The notes: generated by a model not told the origin, from the letters alone. Counted from the stretch's first letter, positions 46,290 to 55,602 are shown. The stretch: 64,000 nucleotides of DNA from Antarcticibacterium arcticum (GCF_007993795.1 NZ_CP042476.1:682001-746000), one strand, 5' to 3'. Numbers and translations are program-made.

Positions 46290-48017
46290 TTAGTTTGAAA
46301 TTATAACTTTTTTTGAAACTACAATGCCGTCCCCTGAAGTAATTTTGATAATGTAAATGCCGCGACTTAAATTTCCCGTATATATTTCATGATACATATC
46401 GTTGGCGGTAGCTTTGATCTCTTTAATCTTACGCCCTCTGCTGTCAATGATCCCGATTGTTTCGATGGAAAGGCCGGCAGCAGAAATTACCTCGGCGCGG
46501 TTAAACGCATTATTCTGAAAAATTTGATATTCTTTCCCGGTTCCTTTATTTTCATCTCCTTCCTGAAGTTTTTTACTGAAAGTGAGACTTAGATCCTCAT
46601 TAATTCCTTCAGTTACAGGGATGGTAATTTCCTGATCCTTTAGATTATAATAAATATTTTTTACTGAATCCCAAACGTAGATATTACCTGAAATGTGGTT
46701 CACCTCTGCCAGAGTTAAAGTTATTTCCTCGGGCCGGGTGGTAATAATTGATAAAGGGACAGGAGCATGAAAGTCGTCACGAACATCTATAAGGTATATG
46801 TCATTATTTAGTTTCCAGCCTGCATCTGTTTCAAGAGGGGAAAGGTTCTTGGCATCCATCGACCTGTCTGCTCCTGTGGTAGCCTCCCCATGCTTCGCAA
46901 GGATCAATTGCCGGACATATTTGCCTTTAAATTCTATGTTTAAACGGATCAATGGAATTTCTACAATTTTCGCCTCCGCCAACTTAAATTCACTCAATTG
47001 GGGGTTTTCTTTTTGGAATTCCCGGTATCGGTTTCTAAAATATACTTTACCCGTGGCCAGTCCTTCTACGATGAAACCCTGTGCTAGGGGAGAAAATCCA
47101 CGGGCATAATATTCGCCGGTTCTCCCGGTTTCCGAGACCGGATTTCCCAATTCATCATACTTTTTAAAGACGGCAGGCACATAGCCGTTTCGGCCTAATG
47201 CAGGAGAATAAGCCCCGTAACCCCCTTCATAATCTTTTAAATAATGGGATGATACCGGCCTGGAATCCCAGAAATACGCAATCCCTGTTGTAGTGGTATT
47301 TTCCTCAAGGAACATATTTAGATCTAGTGCTGAAGGATATGGATTTCCCACCAGTAGGATCTCATTTTTATTAATATCCAGCGCAATAGTGCCTGTGTGT
47401 GGCCTTCCCCGAAAATCATAACGCTGTTCATTTCCGGGATTATTGTCTACCCCATAAAGTTTTATCTCGGTATTTGTACCATCAACTCCTTTCATGGTAA
47501 AACCTTCGCCAGGATTCACATTAAAATTATTACCAACATATTCCCAGTCTGAATATGCACTTCCAGATAGCTTATAGATCCAGCGGCCGGAGATCTTTAA
47601 CGGATTCGCGTGACCATTAAGCTCCTGAGTAATTATCGCCTTCCGGCTATGGGTTAGGTCAAGTGGTTCATAAAAGATATTACCGAAGGAAGAATTTCCC
47701 GAAATATTTTCTACCGGTGAGCTCCAATAGTTGTAAGTATATGCAGTGGCTTTACCTTCCTGAAATACCGAGAGAACTCCTGTTCCGGAATTTTTGCTGT
47801 CTTCTGCCCCCTGTAACAACTGAGCTTCATTTCTTAGGTAAAAACTTGCTTCCAACTGGCCTGGAGGATTTTTAGCGAGGTAGATATCTTTTTGTACAAA
47901 GACCATCCCTCCCCGGGCATATAGGAAACTTTCTTTATTACCATTGGGTTTTATATACAGCTGGGAAAAACACCAAAAGGGCAAAAAAAATAGGCTTATA
48001 ACGTATATTTGTTTCAT
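46290..48017 (-). CDS. Large secreted protein with type IX secretion sorting domain (type A)
   Basis: The 575-residue product has a signal peptide (MKQIYVISLFFLPFWCFSQ) and a long beta-rich passenger (GVLSVFQEGKATAYTYNYWS; GNPYPSALDLNMFLEENTTT; YARGFSPLAQGFIVEG). The last 75 or so residues form a type A C-terminal sorting domain (GIIDSRGRKIKEI, LSRGIYIIKITSGDGIVVSK, KVIISN). It should cross the outer membrane by the type IX system and be attached or released. I cannot assign an enzyme activity. It is the first gene of a three-gene unit with DUF2752 and the CCC protein. Confidence 0.86.
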   Translation of the reverse strand: MKQIYVISLFFLPFWCFSQLYIKPNGNKESFLYARGGMVFVQKDIYLAKNPPGQLEASFYLRNEAQLLQGAEDSKNSGTGVLSVFQEGKATAYTYNYWSSPVENISGNSSFGNIFYEPLDLTHSRKAIITQELNGHANPLKISGRWIYKLSGSAYSDWEYVGNNFNVNPGEGFTMKGVDGTNTEIKLYGVDNNPGNEQRYDFRGRPHTGTIALDINKNEILLVGNPYPSALDLNMFLEENTTTTGIAYFWDSRPVSSHYLKDYEGGYGAYSPALGRNGYVPAVFKKYDELGNPVSETGRTGEYYARGFSPLAQGFIVEGLATGKVYFRNRYREFQKENPQLSEFKLAEAKIVEIPLIRLNIEFKGKYVRQLILAKHGEATTGADRSMDAKNLSPLETDAGWKLNNDIYLIDVRDDFHAPVPLSIITTRPEEITLTLAEVNHISGNIYVWDSVKNIYYNLKDQEITIPVTEGINEDLSLTFSKKLQEGDENKGTGKEYQIFQNNAFNRAEVISAAGLSIETIGIIDSRGRKIKEIKATANDMYHEIYTGNLSRGIYIIKITSGDGIVVSKKVIISN

Positions 48018-48104
48018 TAAAACAATCGCTTTTTATAAAATTAGCATTTATATATTGGGGTTTCAGTTAATAAAAATCATTTAAGTGCTAAAAATCAGTT
48101 AATT

Positions 48105-48320
48105 ATGGCTAAAAAAAACGATCAGTTGATCAATACTATTCTTATAATTGTAGGAGGTGCGATCCTTATTTATACCATTGCAGTTAAGGAGCCCATGCAA
48201 TATATCCAGATCCTCGGCTTTATTATTATAATGTTTGGATTATACAGGGCAACCAACCACTGGGTAGAAACCAAAGACGACCATAAAGAAGAACAGGATC
48301 AACAGGAGAAGGAATTATGA
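48105..48320 (+). CDS. Small two-helix membrane protein
   Basis: The 71-residue product has two hydrophobic segments (INTILIIVGGAILIYTIAV and YIQILGFIIIMFGLYRAT) and a charged tail (ETKDDHKEEQDQQEKEL). I do not know the family by name. Its stop overlaps the start of the Smr gene by four bases (ATGA), so the two are translationally coupled. Confidence 0.78.
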   Translation: MAKKNDQLINTILIIVGGAILIYTIAVKEPMQYIQILGFIIIMFGLYRATNHWVETKDDHKEEQDQQEKEL

Positions 48321-48868
48321 AATTTGAGATCAACGATAGGGTAGAAGTTCTGGATGATGCGCTTAAAGGCCGGGTTGTGGCTATTAAAGGGGAAATAATA
48401 TCTATAGAGACCAATGAAGGTTTCTCTCTGGATTTTAATGAAAATGAACTGGTAAAAACGGGAAATGAGCAAAAGTTACATATAGCTACTTCTAACGTAG
48501 CCTTTTCAGAAGTTATCAAAGAAAAACAAAGCCCCAGGAAAAATAAATCCGTTAAAATAAAGCCTAAGGAAAGAAATGCACCGCCAATGGAGGTGGATCT
48601 TCATATTGAAAAGTTGGTAAATTCCTTTAGAGGGATGTCGAATCACGAGATATTAAACCTGCAAATGGACACTGCAAGACGCCAAATTGAATTTGCTGCC
48701 CGTAAAAGGATACAAAAGATCGTATTTATTCACGGGGTAGGAGAAGGCGTTTTAAAAGCAGAACTGGATTATTTGCTGGGCCGGTATGACAACCTCAAAT
48801 TCTATGATGCAGATTATCAGAAATACGGGATTGGTGCTACCGAAGTTTATTTTTTTCAAAATTCCTAG
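48317..48868 (+). CDS. Smr-domain protein (MutS2 C-terminal type)
   Basis: The 183-residue product has an N-terminal small beta domain (FEINDRVEVLDDALKGRVVA, IETNEGFSLDFNENELV) and a C-terminal Smr domain (PPMEVDLHIEKLVNSFRGMS, FAARKRIQKIVFIHGVGEGV, LKAELDYLLGRYDNL). Smr domains nick DNA or RNA in some proteins; the usual HGxGxGxL motif reads HGVGEGVL here. It is coupled to the small membrane protein gene and converges on the TSP3 lipoprotein gene. Confidence 0.87.
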   Translation: MKFEINDRVEVLDDALKGRVVAIKGEIISIETNEGFSLDFNENELVKTGNEQKLHIATSNVAFSEVIKEKQSPRKNKSVKIKPKERNAPPMEVDLHIEKLVNSFRGMSNHEILNLQMDTARRQIEFAARKRIQKIVFIHGVGEGVLKAELDYLLGRYDNLKFYDADYQKYGIGATEVYFFQNS

Positions 48869-48878
48869 AAATTACCTT

Positions 48879-49850
48879 TTACCCCTCATTATTTCCCGGT
48901 TCCTCTTCCTCCTCACCAGGTACTGCAGGCACTTCAACAGCACCCGAGATAAAGCGACCCAATACTTTTGTTACAAAGGAGATCTCCTCTCCATCACCAC
49001 CCTGATTTTTCAACTTAAGGTTTTGCACTTCAATAATTGACTCGTATCTTACGGCTATTGTGTTATCTACAAGATTTCCAACTTCACCCGCATACCTTTC
49101 AGTGGTAAATTGATCCAGATATCGTGGCAGGGTATTACCGGCATTTCTATTGGTTACGGGATCCAGGTTATTGGCTGTTACTTCCAGCCTCGTAGGTACC
49201 CCGTCACCGTCATCATCGGGATCCAGATAATTGGGTATTCCATCACCATCGGTATCCCTGTAGCCTTCTGCGGTAGGGTCTCCATCCTGACCTCTTATTT
49301 CAACGGAAGTGGGAACATTATCACCATCATCATCTTTATCAAGGTAGTCCGGCACACCATCTCCATCTGTATCACGGTTTTCAGCCATTCCCTCAAGATC
49401 TGAAGGAACCCCGTCACCATCATGATCCAGTCTTCCATCTGTGCGATTTGCAACTTCCATGGTTCTTATAATTACCCGTCCTCCCACACTTCTATATTCC
49501 TGGAGTACCCGTGGGTTGGCCGGCGGCACGTTTCCGCAGAAATAACCGGCAGGGAGTGGCCCATCATAGGTGCGGTATATTACCCGGTTTTCACCGGTAA
49601 GTTCTATAGTCACAGGTTGATCATCTACGGTTAAGGCATTATCTGCCGGAGACAATCTTGGGCTGTTAAGTTGTACCGTAAGACTTTCGTAAATATTATC
49701 TGTGTTTATATGATATAATAACTTATTGCGTCCCTCACTACATAAGGTGAAGGTTTCATCTTCAAATTCAAAGGTGGTTACTATAATGTCTCCATCATCA
49801 CAGGAAGTGAGAAAAAACAATAATAAAATTACTTCGGCAAGGCTGCGCAT
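48879..49850 (-). CDS. Lipoprotein with thrombospondin type 3-like Asp-rich repeats
   Basis: From ATG 49850 the product is 323 residues with a lipoprotein signal (MRSLAEVILLLFFLTSC). After a beta domain of about 130 residues come four or more calcium-binding repeats of the form DxDGDGVPxxLE or DTDGDGIPNYLDPDDDGDGV. The C-terminal part ends in an acidic Pro/Glu tail (PAVPGEEEEEPGNNEG). Such proteins are surface-exposed in Bacteroidota. Earlier in-frame ATGs would add up to six residues. Confidence 0.82.
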   Translation of the reverse strand: MRSLAEVILLLFFLTSCDDGDIIVTTFEFEDETFTLCSEGRNKLLYHINTDNIYESLTVQLNSPRLSPADNALTVDDQPVTIELTGENRVIYRTYDGPLPAGYFCGNVPPANPRVLQEYRSVGGRVIIRTMEVANRTDGRLDHDGDGVPSDLEGMAENRDTDGDGVPDYLDKDDDGDNVPTSVEIRGQDGDPTAEGYRDTDGDGIPNYLDPDDDGDGVPTRLEVTANNLDPVTNRNAGNTLPRYLDQFTTERYAGEVGNLVDNTIAVRYESIIEVQNLKLKNQGGDGEEISFVTKVLGRFISGAVEVPAVPGEEEEEPGNNEG

Positions 49851-49937
49851 ATAGATCATTTTCAACAAAAATAAACTTTTAGGAATTTATGGCAGAGCAT
49901 CCTATAAATTATTTATTTTCTTTTATTTTTGTGGACC

Positions 49938-51086
49938 ATGAAAAAAGTTTACTTAGACAGTGCTGCAACCACGCAAATGCGTGATGAAGTAATAGAGAGA
50001 ATGATCTCCGTAATGAAAGAAAATTACGGTAACCCTTCCTCAAGTCACGCCTTCGGGAGATCCTCAAAATCTTTGATCGAAAATGCCCGAAAAACTGTTG
50101 CGGGGTATTTGAATGTTTCAGCTTCTGAAATAATTTTCACTTCAGGAGGAACAGAAGCAGATAATCTTGCCCTTAATTCAGCTGTAAGAGATCTTGGGGT
50201 TAAAAGGATCATTACCTCCCGGATTGAACATCATGCGGTTTTATTCACCGTAACCCAGTTAAAAGAGTGCTTTGATGTACAGGTGGAGTATGTTGACCTG
50301 GATGAATGCGGAAATATAAAACCCGGGCATCTGGAAGAACTTTTAAAAGGATCCCAACATAAAACACTGGTAAGTTTAATGCATGTTAACAACGAAGTTG
50401 GAAACCTGCTCGACATTGCCAAAATTGGAAAATTATGCAAAGAATATAATGCGCTATTCCATTGTGACACAGTACAATCCATAGGTCATTTTGAACTGGA
50501 CCTTTCACAGATCCCTGTTGATTTTACGGCGGTAAGCGCCCATAAATTTCACGGCCCCAAGGGTGTTGGATTTGCATTTATAAGAAAGAACAGCGGACTA
50601 AAACCTCTTATTTTTGGAGGTGAGCAGGAGCGTGGTCAACGGGCGGGTACAGAAAGCGTCCACAATATAGTGGGCTTGGAAGAAGCCTTGAAACTTGCCT
50701 ATAAGAATTTAGAAGAAGAACGAGCTTATATTACGTCACTTAAGGAATATTTTATTGCAGAACTGCAGGAAAAGATCCCGGGAGTAAAATTCAATGGGGA
50801 CTGCACCATAGCTGAAAAAAGCACTTATACCCTTATAAATGTTTGCCTGCCGGTAACTCAGGAAAAAGCCCTTATGCTTTTATTTCAACTGGACCTTAAA
50901 GGAATTGCCTGCTCTAAAGGCAGTGCCTGCCAAAGCGGAAGTGACAAGGGTTCTCACGTGCTAAATGCATTTTTATCTAAGGAAGACCTGGAAAAACCAT
51001 CGCTGAGGTTTTCATTTTCTCATTACAACACCAAGGATGAAATAGATTACGTAGTTCAGGTCCTTAAAGATTTTATTGAATCCTGA
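49938..51086 (+). CDS. Cysteine desulfurase (NifS/IscS-like)
   Basis: From ATG 49938 the product is 382 residues, starting MKKVYLDSAATTQMRDEVIE. PLP Lys203 lies in SAHKFHGPKGVGF; other motifs are FTSGGTEADNLALN, IEHHAVL and HCDTVQSIGHF. The active-site Cys331 is in KGSACQSGSDKGSHVL. It is a class I desulfurase that supplies sulfur for iron-sulfur clusters or thiolated tRNA. No iscU or sufE is adjacent; it is a single gene. Confidence 0.93.
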   Translation: MKKVYLDSAATTQMRDEVIERMISVMKENYGNPSSSHAFGRSSKSLIENARKTVAGYLNVSASEIIFTSGGTEADNLALNSAVRDLGVKRIITSRIEHHAVLFTVTQLKECFDVQVEYVDLDECGNIKPGHLEELLKGSQHKTLVSLMHVNNEVGNLLDIAKIGKLCKEYNALFHCDTVQSIGHFELDLSQIPVDFTAVSAHKFHGPKGVGFAFIRKNSGLKPLIFGGEQERGQRAGTESVHNIVGLEEALKLAYKNLEEERAYITSLKEYFIAELQEKIPGVKFNGDCTIAEKSTYTLINVCLPVTQEKALMLLFQLDLKGIACSKGSACQSGSDKGSHVLNAFLSKEDLEKPSLRFSFSHYNTKDEIDYVVQVLKDFIES

Positions 51087-51247
51087 TCTTTAGAAACTGT
51101 AAATTGTATTCTGTAGAATGTTCTATTTCCGGTAATTGCAATCTGAATCATTGGTCAATTTTAGCTTGAAGCCAACATCCTGCTAAACCCAGAATCTCAT
51201 TAAAATTACACTATACATTATACACAATACACCCTACAATCATCAGG

Positions 51248-52936
51248 CTATTTCCTGTGAAAGGTAGCCTCATAAGTGCTGCTGTTCCCAACATTATCTG
51301 TTACTATCACTTTCAGGTTATTTTCTGTATCTGTTACCACACCATCAGCGAAATAATGGGTAATGGTGTTATTCTTATACTCATATTCCATTAGAATGAA
51401 CTTTCCATTAACGGTGGCCCTGTAGCTTTTTATTCCTGAAAGATCATCGGCGATCCTTAGCACAAGGCTGTTGCTCCCGGAGATCCACTGCCCGTTCTTA
51501 AAATTCACAGGGGTGATCACGGGTGCTTTTACATCTGATGCCAGCGTGTAATCCCCAAAGGTTCTTATTCCGGCGGTAAAGCGGTTTCCTTTTTTTGTTG
51601 TGGAATTATAGGATGGCCTTCCTCCATAGCCCAGGCGGGCAATGAACATTTTCTCCCTCTGTTCTGCAGTATACTTACTTACATCAAATCCTATAGTAAT
51701 ATTGCTGTGAATTGCGGTATCATCTTTATGGAAATACACCGTATCTCCTTTAAAATTAATATCAAGGTAGGTGTCGTAATACAAACTTCCTTTCGGGATA
51801 AAAATATCAACCCCATTTTCTTCAGCAGAAAAATTTTGATTGGCTTTCACGAAATAATCAGTTTCCTTAATTTTCTTAGGCTGAACATTTCCCGGTTGAT
51901 TCCCCTGAACGGGAATACGAACAATTTTCTCATTCCCCGCCTGGTCCAGGACTTTGATGCTGTAAACATAATTAAGGCTATCCTGAACATTCACCACACC
52001 ATTATTAACCACATTATTATAAATACTCAGTGGGTTATTGGGCCCTACAAACAATTGCTTGATCCGGCTTTTGTTGTTGCTGAAGTATTCATAATCTATA
52101 AGTTGGTTGAGGTGCCTGGTTTCGGTAAATGAAAAGCGGTCCATATTCATTTCGAACACTACATCTCCATTAAGTCGTGCTTCTATTTTATAAACCCCGT
52201 TATTATTGGCTGCTCCATCCTGTTTGTCAAATGCGGCAATTCCAAATCCTATATCGCCGCAGGCATTTATTTGATCCGTTCTGAAAGAGCCATCGGCCAC
52301 CGGTATAAGGCGTAATCGCTGCCTGTTTGCAGAACCATTTACATGGGCCTCCTCTCCAAGCGGATAAGCATACAAACTGGTAATGGTTGGGGGTTGGGAA
52401 TCTTTTACCTTAATCCCAAATAATTTAGGATTCATGGGGCGTTGGGAACCATCCCTTATTTCAAAATGCAAATGTGGGCCTCCACTACCGCCGGTATTTC
52501 CGCTAAACGCTACCAGGCCACCCTGGCTTACCGGTAAAACTCCTGCTTCAGGATATATTTCAACTTCGTAAGATTCCCGTTCATATTGTATCTTTTTAAT
52601 ATAAGCTTCAATTTCAGGTGAGAATTTCTGCAAATGCCCGTAAACTGTGGTATATCCATTGGGATGTTGAATGTATAATGCTTTTCCGTAACCATAAGTG
52701 GCAACATTAATTCTACTCACATAACCAGAAGCGGCCGCAAGTATATTCAGGCCTTCCCGTTGCTGGGTTTTAATGTCGAGGCCACTGTGAAAATGATTGG
52801 AACGCAACTCGCCAAACGTGCCCGAAAGGACAAGATCTACATCCAGTGGGCTATTAAAATATTCAGTAGGGACCTGGGGTTGGGCCCATATTCCCGATGT
52901 AATTAAAATAAAAAGCAGGGCAAAATTCTTCTTCAT
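51248..52936 (-). CDS. M23-family (LytM-type) cell-wall metallopeptidase
   Basis: The 562-residue product has a signal peptide (about 1-19). An M23 domain follows early: SNHFHSGLDIKTQQREGLNI with zinc ligands His50 and Asp54, SGYVSRINVATYGYGKALYI, YGHLQKF and the HxH motif SGGPHLHFEIRDG near residue 160. The remaining 380 or so residues are beta-rich (LRIADDLSGIKSYRATVNGK), typical of the large Bacteroidota members. All zinc ligands are present, so it is probably an active peptidoglycan endopeptidase in the periplasm. Confidence 0.92.
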   Translation of the reverse strand: MKKNFALLFILITSGIWAQPQVPTEYFNSPLDVDLVLSGTFGELRSNHFHSGLDIKTQQREGLNILAAASGYVSRINVATYGYGKALYIQHPNGYTTVYGHLQKFSPEIEAYIKKIQYERESYEVEIYPEAGVLPVSQGGLVAFSGNTGGSGGPHLHFEIRDGSQRPMNPKLFGIKVKDSQPPTITSLYAYPLGEEAHVNGSANRQRLRLIPVADGSFRTDQINACGDIGFGIAAFDKQDGAANNNGVYKIEARLNGDVVFEMNMDRFSFTETRHLNQLIDYEYFSNNKSRIKQLFVGPNNPLSIYNNVVNNGVVNVQDSLNYVYSIKVLDQAGNEKIVRIPVQGNQPGNVQPKKIKETDYFVKANQNFSAEENGVDIFIPKGSLYYDTYLDINFKGDTVYFHKDDTAIHSNITIGFDVSKYTAEQREKMFIARLGYGGRPSYNSTTKKGNRFTAGIRTFGDYTLASDVKAPVITPVNFKNGQWISGSNSLVLRIADDLSGIKSYRATVNGKFILMEYEYKNNTITHYFADGVVTDTENNLKVIVTDNVGNSSTYEATFHRK

Positions 52937-53061
52937 GATTTAGGGTTTTCAGCAATATTTTGGGATGCTAAAGATAATTAAAGTTTTAGAGAAAAAATAA
53001 CGCACTGGGACTCTGCTTATTATATTAATATGCAAGCTTTTTGAAAATAGATTTAAAAGTA

Positions 53062-53092
53062 TTGGGAAATTTCATGCGGTATGTTAACTTTG
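53062..53092 (+). promoter_or_regulatory. Promoter of the coiled-coil/zapA operon
   Basis: TTG at 53062-53064, a 20-base spacer and TAACTTTG at 53085-53092, 28 bases before the first ATG. Confidence 0.7.
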
Positions 53093-53119
53093 TGGGAATA
53101 AGTAGCACGTTGAGCTTTT

Positions 53120-53410
53120 ATGAGTGATTTGACAGAAATAGTTGATAACCTTGAAAATAGAATAAGCAAGTTGCTTCATAAGTATGATGCTTTAAAGCAA
53201 TCTTATCATTCTAATCAGGAGGAATTGACATCTGTAAAAAAGGAAAACATAAGATTAACAGAGGAAATTGAGAACTCTCTTAACCGTGTTCAAACACTTC
53301 AGGCCGCCAACGCGATGCTGGGCAGTAATGATTTTAAAAGAGAGACCAAGCTCAAAATAAACAGTCTGATACGTGAAATTGATCAATGTATCATTCAGTT
53401 ATCAGAATAA
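53120..53410 (+). CDS. Short coiled-coil protein upstream of zapA
   Basis: The 96-residue protein is almost entirely a predicted coiled coil (EIVDNLENRISKLLHKYDAL, KQSYHSNQEELTSVKKENIR, LTEEIENSLNRVQTLQAANA) with no membrane segment. Its place nine bases before zapA suggests a cell-division role, perhaps like the unrelated E. coli ZapB, which also is a short coiled coil that bridges ZapA to other factors. That is inference; no sequence match to ZapB is claimed. Confidence 0.8.
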   Translation: MSDLTEIVDNLENRISKLLHKYDALKQSYHSNQEELTSVKKENIRLTEEIENSLNRVQTLQAANAMLGSNDFKRETKLKINSLIREIDQCIIQLSE

Positions 53411-53419
53411 ATAAAAGAA

Positions 53420-53713
53420 ATGTCTGACGCGCTAAAGATTAAATTGTCAATTGCAGATAGGGTTTATCCCCTTACCATTCAGGCCCATCAGGAAGAAGGG
53501 CTTAGGAAAGCTGCAAAGAAGATTGAGGCGATGATCAAGCAATTTGAGCAAAGTTATGCCGTGAGGGATAAGCAGGATGTTTTGGCTATGTGTGCCTTAC
53601 AGTTTGCTGCCCAAACCGAGCAAAAAAGTATTAATAACAGCAACGAAGTGCAACTGGCAGAAGATAAATTGAAATATCTCAATGACCTTCTCCAACAGCA
53701 TCTGGCAACATAG
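53420..53713 (+). CDS. zapA: Cell-division protein ZapA
   Basis: The 97-residue protein has the ZapA N-terminal domain (LKIKLSIADRVYPLTIQAHQ, EEGLRKAAKKIEAMIKQF) and C-terminal coiled coil (LAMCALQFAAQTEQKSINNS, AEDKLKYLNDLLQQHL). ZapA binds and crosslinks FtsZ filaments at midcell. A probable 6S RNA gene and rny follow, as expected from gene order in related bacteria; in E. coli the 6S gene also follows zapA. Confidence 0.92.
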   Translation: MSDALKIKLSIADRVYPLTIQAHQEEGLRKAAKKIEAMIKQFEQSYAVRDKQDVLAMCALQFAAQTEQKSINNSNEVQLAEDKLKYLNDLLQQHLAT

Positions 53714-53754
53714 TTCTTTAAAATAAAAGGTTTACTGCCTGTATTAGTCATTTT

Positions 53755-53900
53755 TTTGATAAACTCAACAAGGATTCTTTAAAGAGGGTGAGTTTTAGTT
53801 GTAAAAGCGTGCCGTCTTAGAGCGGATACTTGATCAGCTTGTTAGCCCTAAACGTGTTTTAAGGAGTTTATACAAAATCGAAGCTAATGCAGGCTTTTTT
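53755..53900 (+). ncRNA. ssrS: Probable 6S RNA (SsrS, flavobacterial type)
   Basis: The 207-base gap between zapA and rny holds no frame. ATAAACTC (53759-53766) pairs with GAGTTTAT (53864-53871), closing a structured stretch of about 115 bases. A weak stem AAGC/GCTT with a nine-base T run (53882-53902) can end the transcript. Location after zapA is that of 6S RNA in E. coli and, as I recall, of the 6S-Flavo class. 6S RNA binds RNA polymerase and mimics an open promoter. I could not check a covariance model, and the exact ends are estimates. Confidence 0.65.
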
Positions 53901-53920
53901 TTTACATTTAACTTAAATAT

Positions 53921-55486
53921 ATGGAGACAACAACAACTATAATAATTTCTGTTTTTATTGGTCTGGTTTTAGGCTATATCATTGCTAAGATCCTGGAAAG
54001 GAACAATGCAAGTAAAGTGATACAACGCGCCAAGAAATCGGCCGCTGCAATTTTAAAAGAAGCCAAAAGCGAAGCAGAGTCAATAAAGAAAGATAAGATC
54101 CTTCAGGCAAAAGAAAAGTTCATAGAATTAAAAAGTGAACATGAAAAGGTGATCCTGGGTAGAGATAAGAAGATTGGGGAGGCCGAAAAGCGCATTCGCG
54201 ATAAAGAGTCACTTGTGTCCAGCGAGCTGGCCAAGAACAAGAATCTGAATAAGGACCTTGAGGATAAGGTAAAGGATTATGATCACAGGAATGAGTACCT
54301 AGAAAAGAAACAACAGGAGATAGATAAATTACACTTTAGTAAAATCCAGCAACTGGAAGTAATTTCAGGCCTTTCGGCCGAGGAAGCCAAAGCCCAGTTA
54401 ACAGAATCACTGAAGGATACCGCCAGGGCAGAGGCTATGTCGCTTATTCAGGATACTATTGAAGAAGCTAAGCTTACAGCCCAGCAGGAAGCAAAGAAAA
54501 TTATTATTACCACGATTCAACGTATTGGAACTGAAGAAGCAATTGAAAATTGTGTATCGGTATTCAACCTTGAAAGTGACGATGTAAAAGGGCGTATAAT
54601 TGGTAGGGAAGGCCGTAATATCAGGGCCATTGAAGCTGCCACGGGAGTGGAGATCATTGTAGATGATACGCCGGAGGCCATTATTCTATCATGTTTTGAT
54701 ACCGTACGAAGAGAGGTTGCAAGACTTTCCCTTCACAAACTGGTTACAGATGGCCGTATCCACCCTGCCCGTATTGAAGAGGTTGTTAAAAAGACCAGGA
54801 AACAAATTGATGAAGAGATCATTGATATAGGAAAACGTACTGTTATAGATCTTGGGATTCACGGGTTGCACCCGGAATTGATCAAGGCGGTAGGTAGAAT
54901 GAAATACAGGTCTTCTTACGGTCAAAACCTTTTACAGCACTCGAGAGAGGTAGCTAAATTATGCGGGGTGATGGCAGCAGAATTAGGATTGAATACCAAA
55001 CTGGCCAAACGTGCAGGTCTTTTACACGATATAGGAAAGGTTCCAGATACTGAGACTGAAATGCCACACGCACTACTTGGAATGCAGTGGGCTGAAAAAT
55101 ATGGGGAAAAACCGGAAGTTTGTAACGCTATTGGAGCTCACCACGATGAAATTGAAATGAATTCACTCCTATCGCCATTGGTACAGGTTTGTGACGCCAT
55201 AAGCGGGGCAAGACCGGGTGCGAGAAGACAAGTGCTTGATTCCTACATCCAACGATTGAAGGATCTTGAGGAGATTGCTTTTGGTTTTGGCGGAGTTAAA
55301 AAAGCTTATGCTATCCAGGCGGGTAGAGAATTAAGGGTAATTGTTGAGAGTGAAAAAGTAACCGATGATAAGGCGGCTACTCTATCCTTTGAGATCTCAC
55401 AAAAGATCCAGACAGATATGACATATCCCGGCCAGGTAAAAGTAACCGTAATAAGGGAAACAAGAGCAGTGAATATTGCAAAGTAA
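53921..55486 (+). CDS. rny: Ribonuclease Y
   Basis: The 521-residue endoribonuclease has an N-terminal membrane helix (TTTIIISVFIGLVLGYIIAK), a long coiled coil (about 30-180), a KH domain (VKGRIIGREGRNIRAIEAAT) and an HD domain with RAGLLHDIGKVPDTETE and the later AIGAHHDEIEMNS. It starts mRNA decay at the inner membrane. Length and all domains are standard. The gene follows the 6S candidate by about 20 bases and ends at a bidirectional terminator. Confidence 0.96.
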   Translation: METTTTIIISVFIGLVLGYIIAKILERNNASKVIQRAKKSAAAILKEAKSEAESIKKDKILQAKEKFIELKSEHEKVILGRDKKIGEAEKRIRDKESLVSSELAKNKNLNKDLEDKVKDYDHRNEYLEKKQQEIDKLHFSKIQQLEVISGLSAEEAKAQLTESLKDTARAEAMSLIQDTIEEAKLTAQQEAKKIIITTIQRIGTEEAIENCVSVFNLESDDVKGRIIGREGRNIRAIEAATGVEIIVDDTPEAIILSCFDTVRREVARLSLHKLVTDGRIHPARIEEVVKKTRKQIDEEIIDIGKRTVIDLGIHGLHPELIKAVGRMKYRSSYGQNLLQHSREVAKLCGVMAAELGLNTKLAKRAGLLHDIGKVPDTETEMPHALLGMQWAEKYGEKPEVCNAIGAHHDEIEMNSLLSPLVQVCDAISGARPGARRQVLDSYIQRLKDLEEIAFGFGGVKKAYAIQAGRELRVIVESEKVTDDKAATLSFEISQKIQTDMTYPGQVKVTVIRETRAVNIAK

Positions 55487-55544
55487 ATTTTCATAAATTA
55501 CTTGTAATCACACTTTAAGAAAAGATAACTGCAATGTATAAATT

Positions 55545-55576
55545 AAAAAGCCTTTGAGATCTTCAAAGGCTTTTTT
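55545..55576. terminator. Bidirectional terminator between rny and the aldo/keto reductase
   Basis: AAAAAGCCTTTGA and TCAAAGGCTTTTTT pair perfectly over a 5-base loop, giving T runs on both strands. Confidence 0.88.
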
Positions 55577-55602
55577 CATATCATTATTTAAATATTTAAA
55601 GA

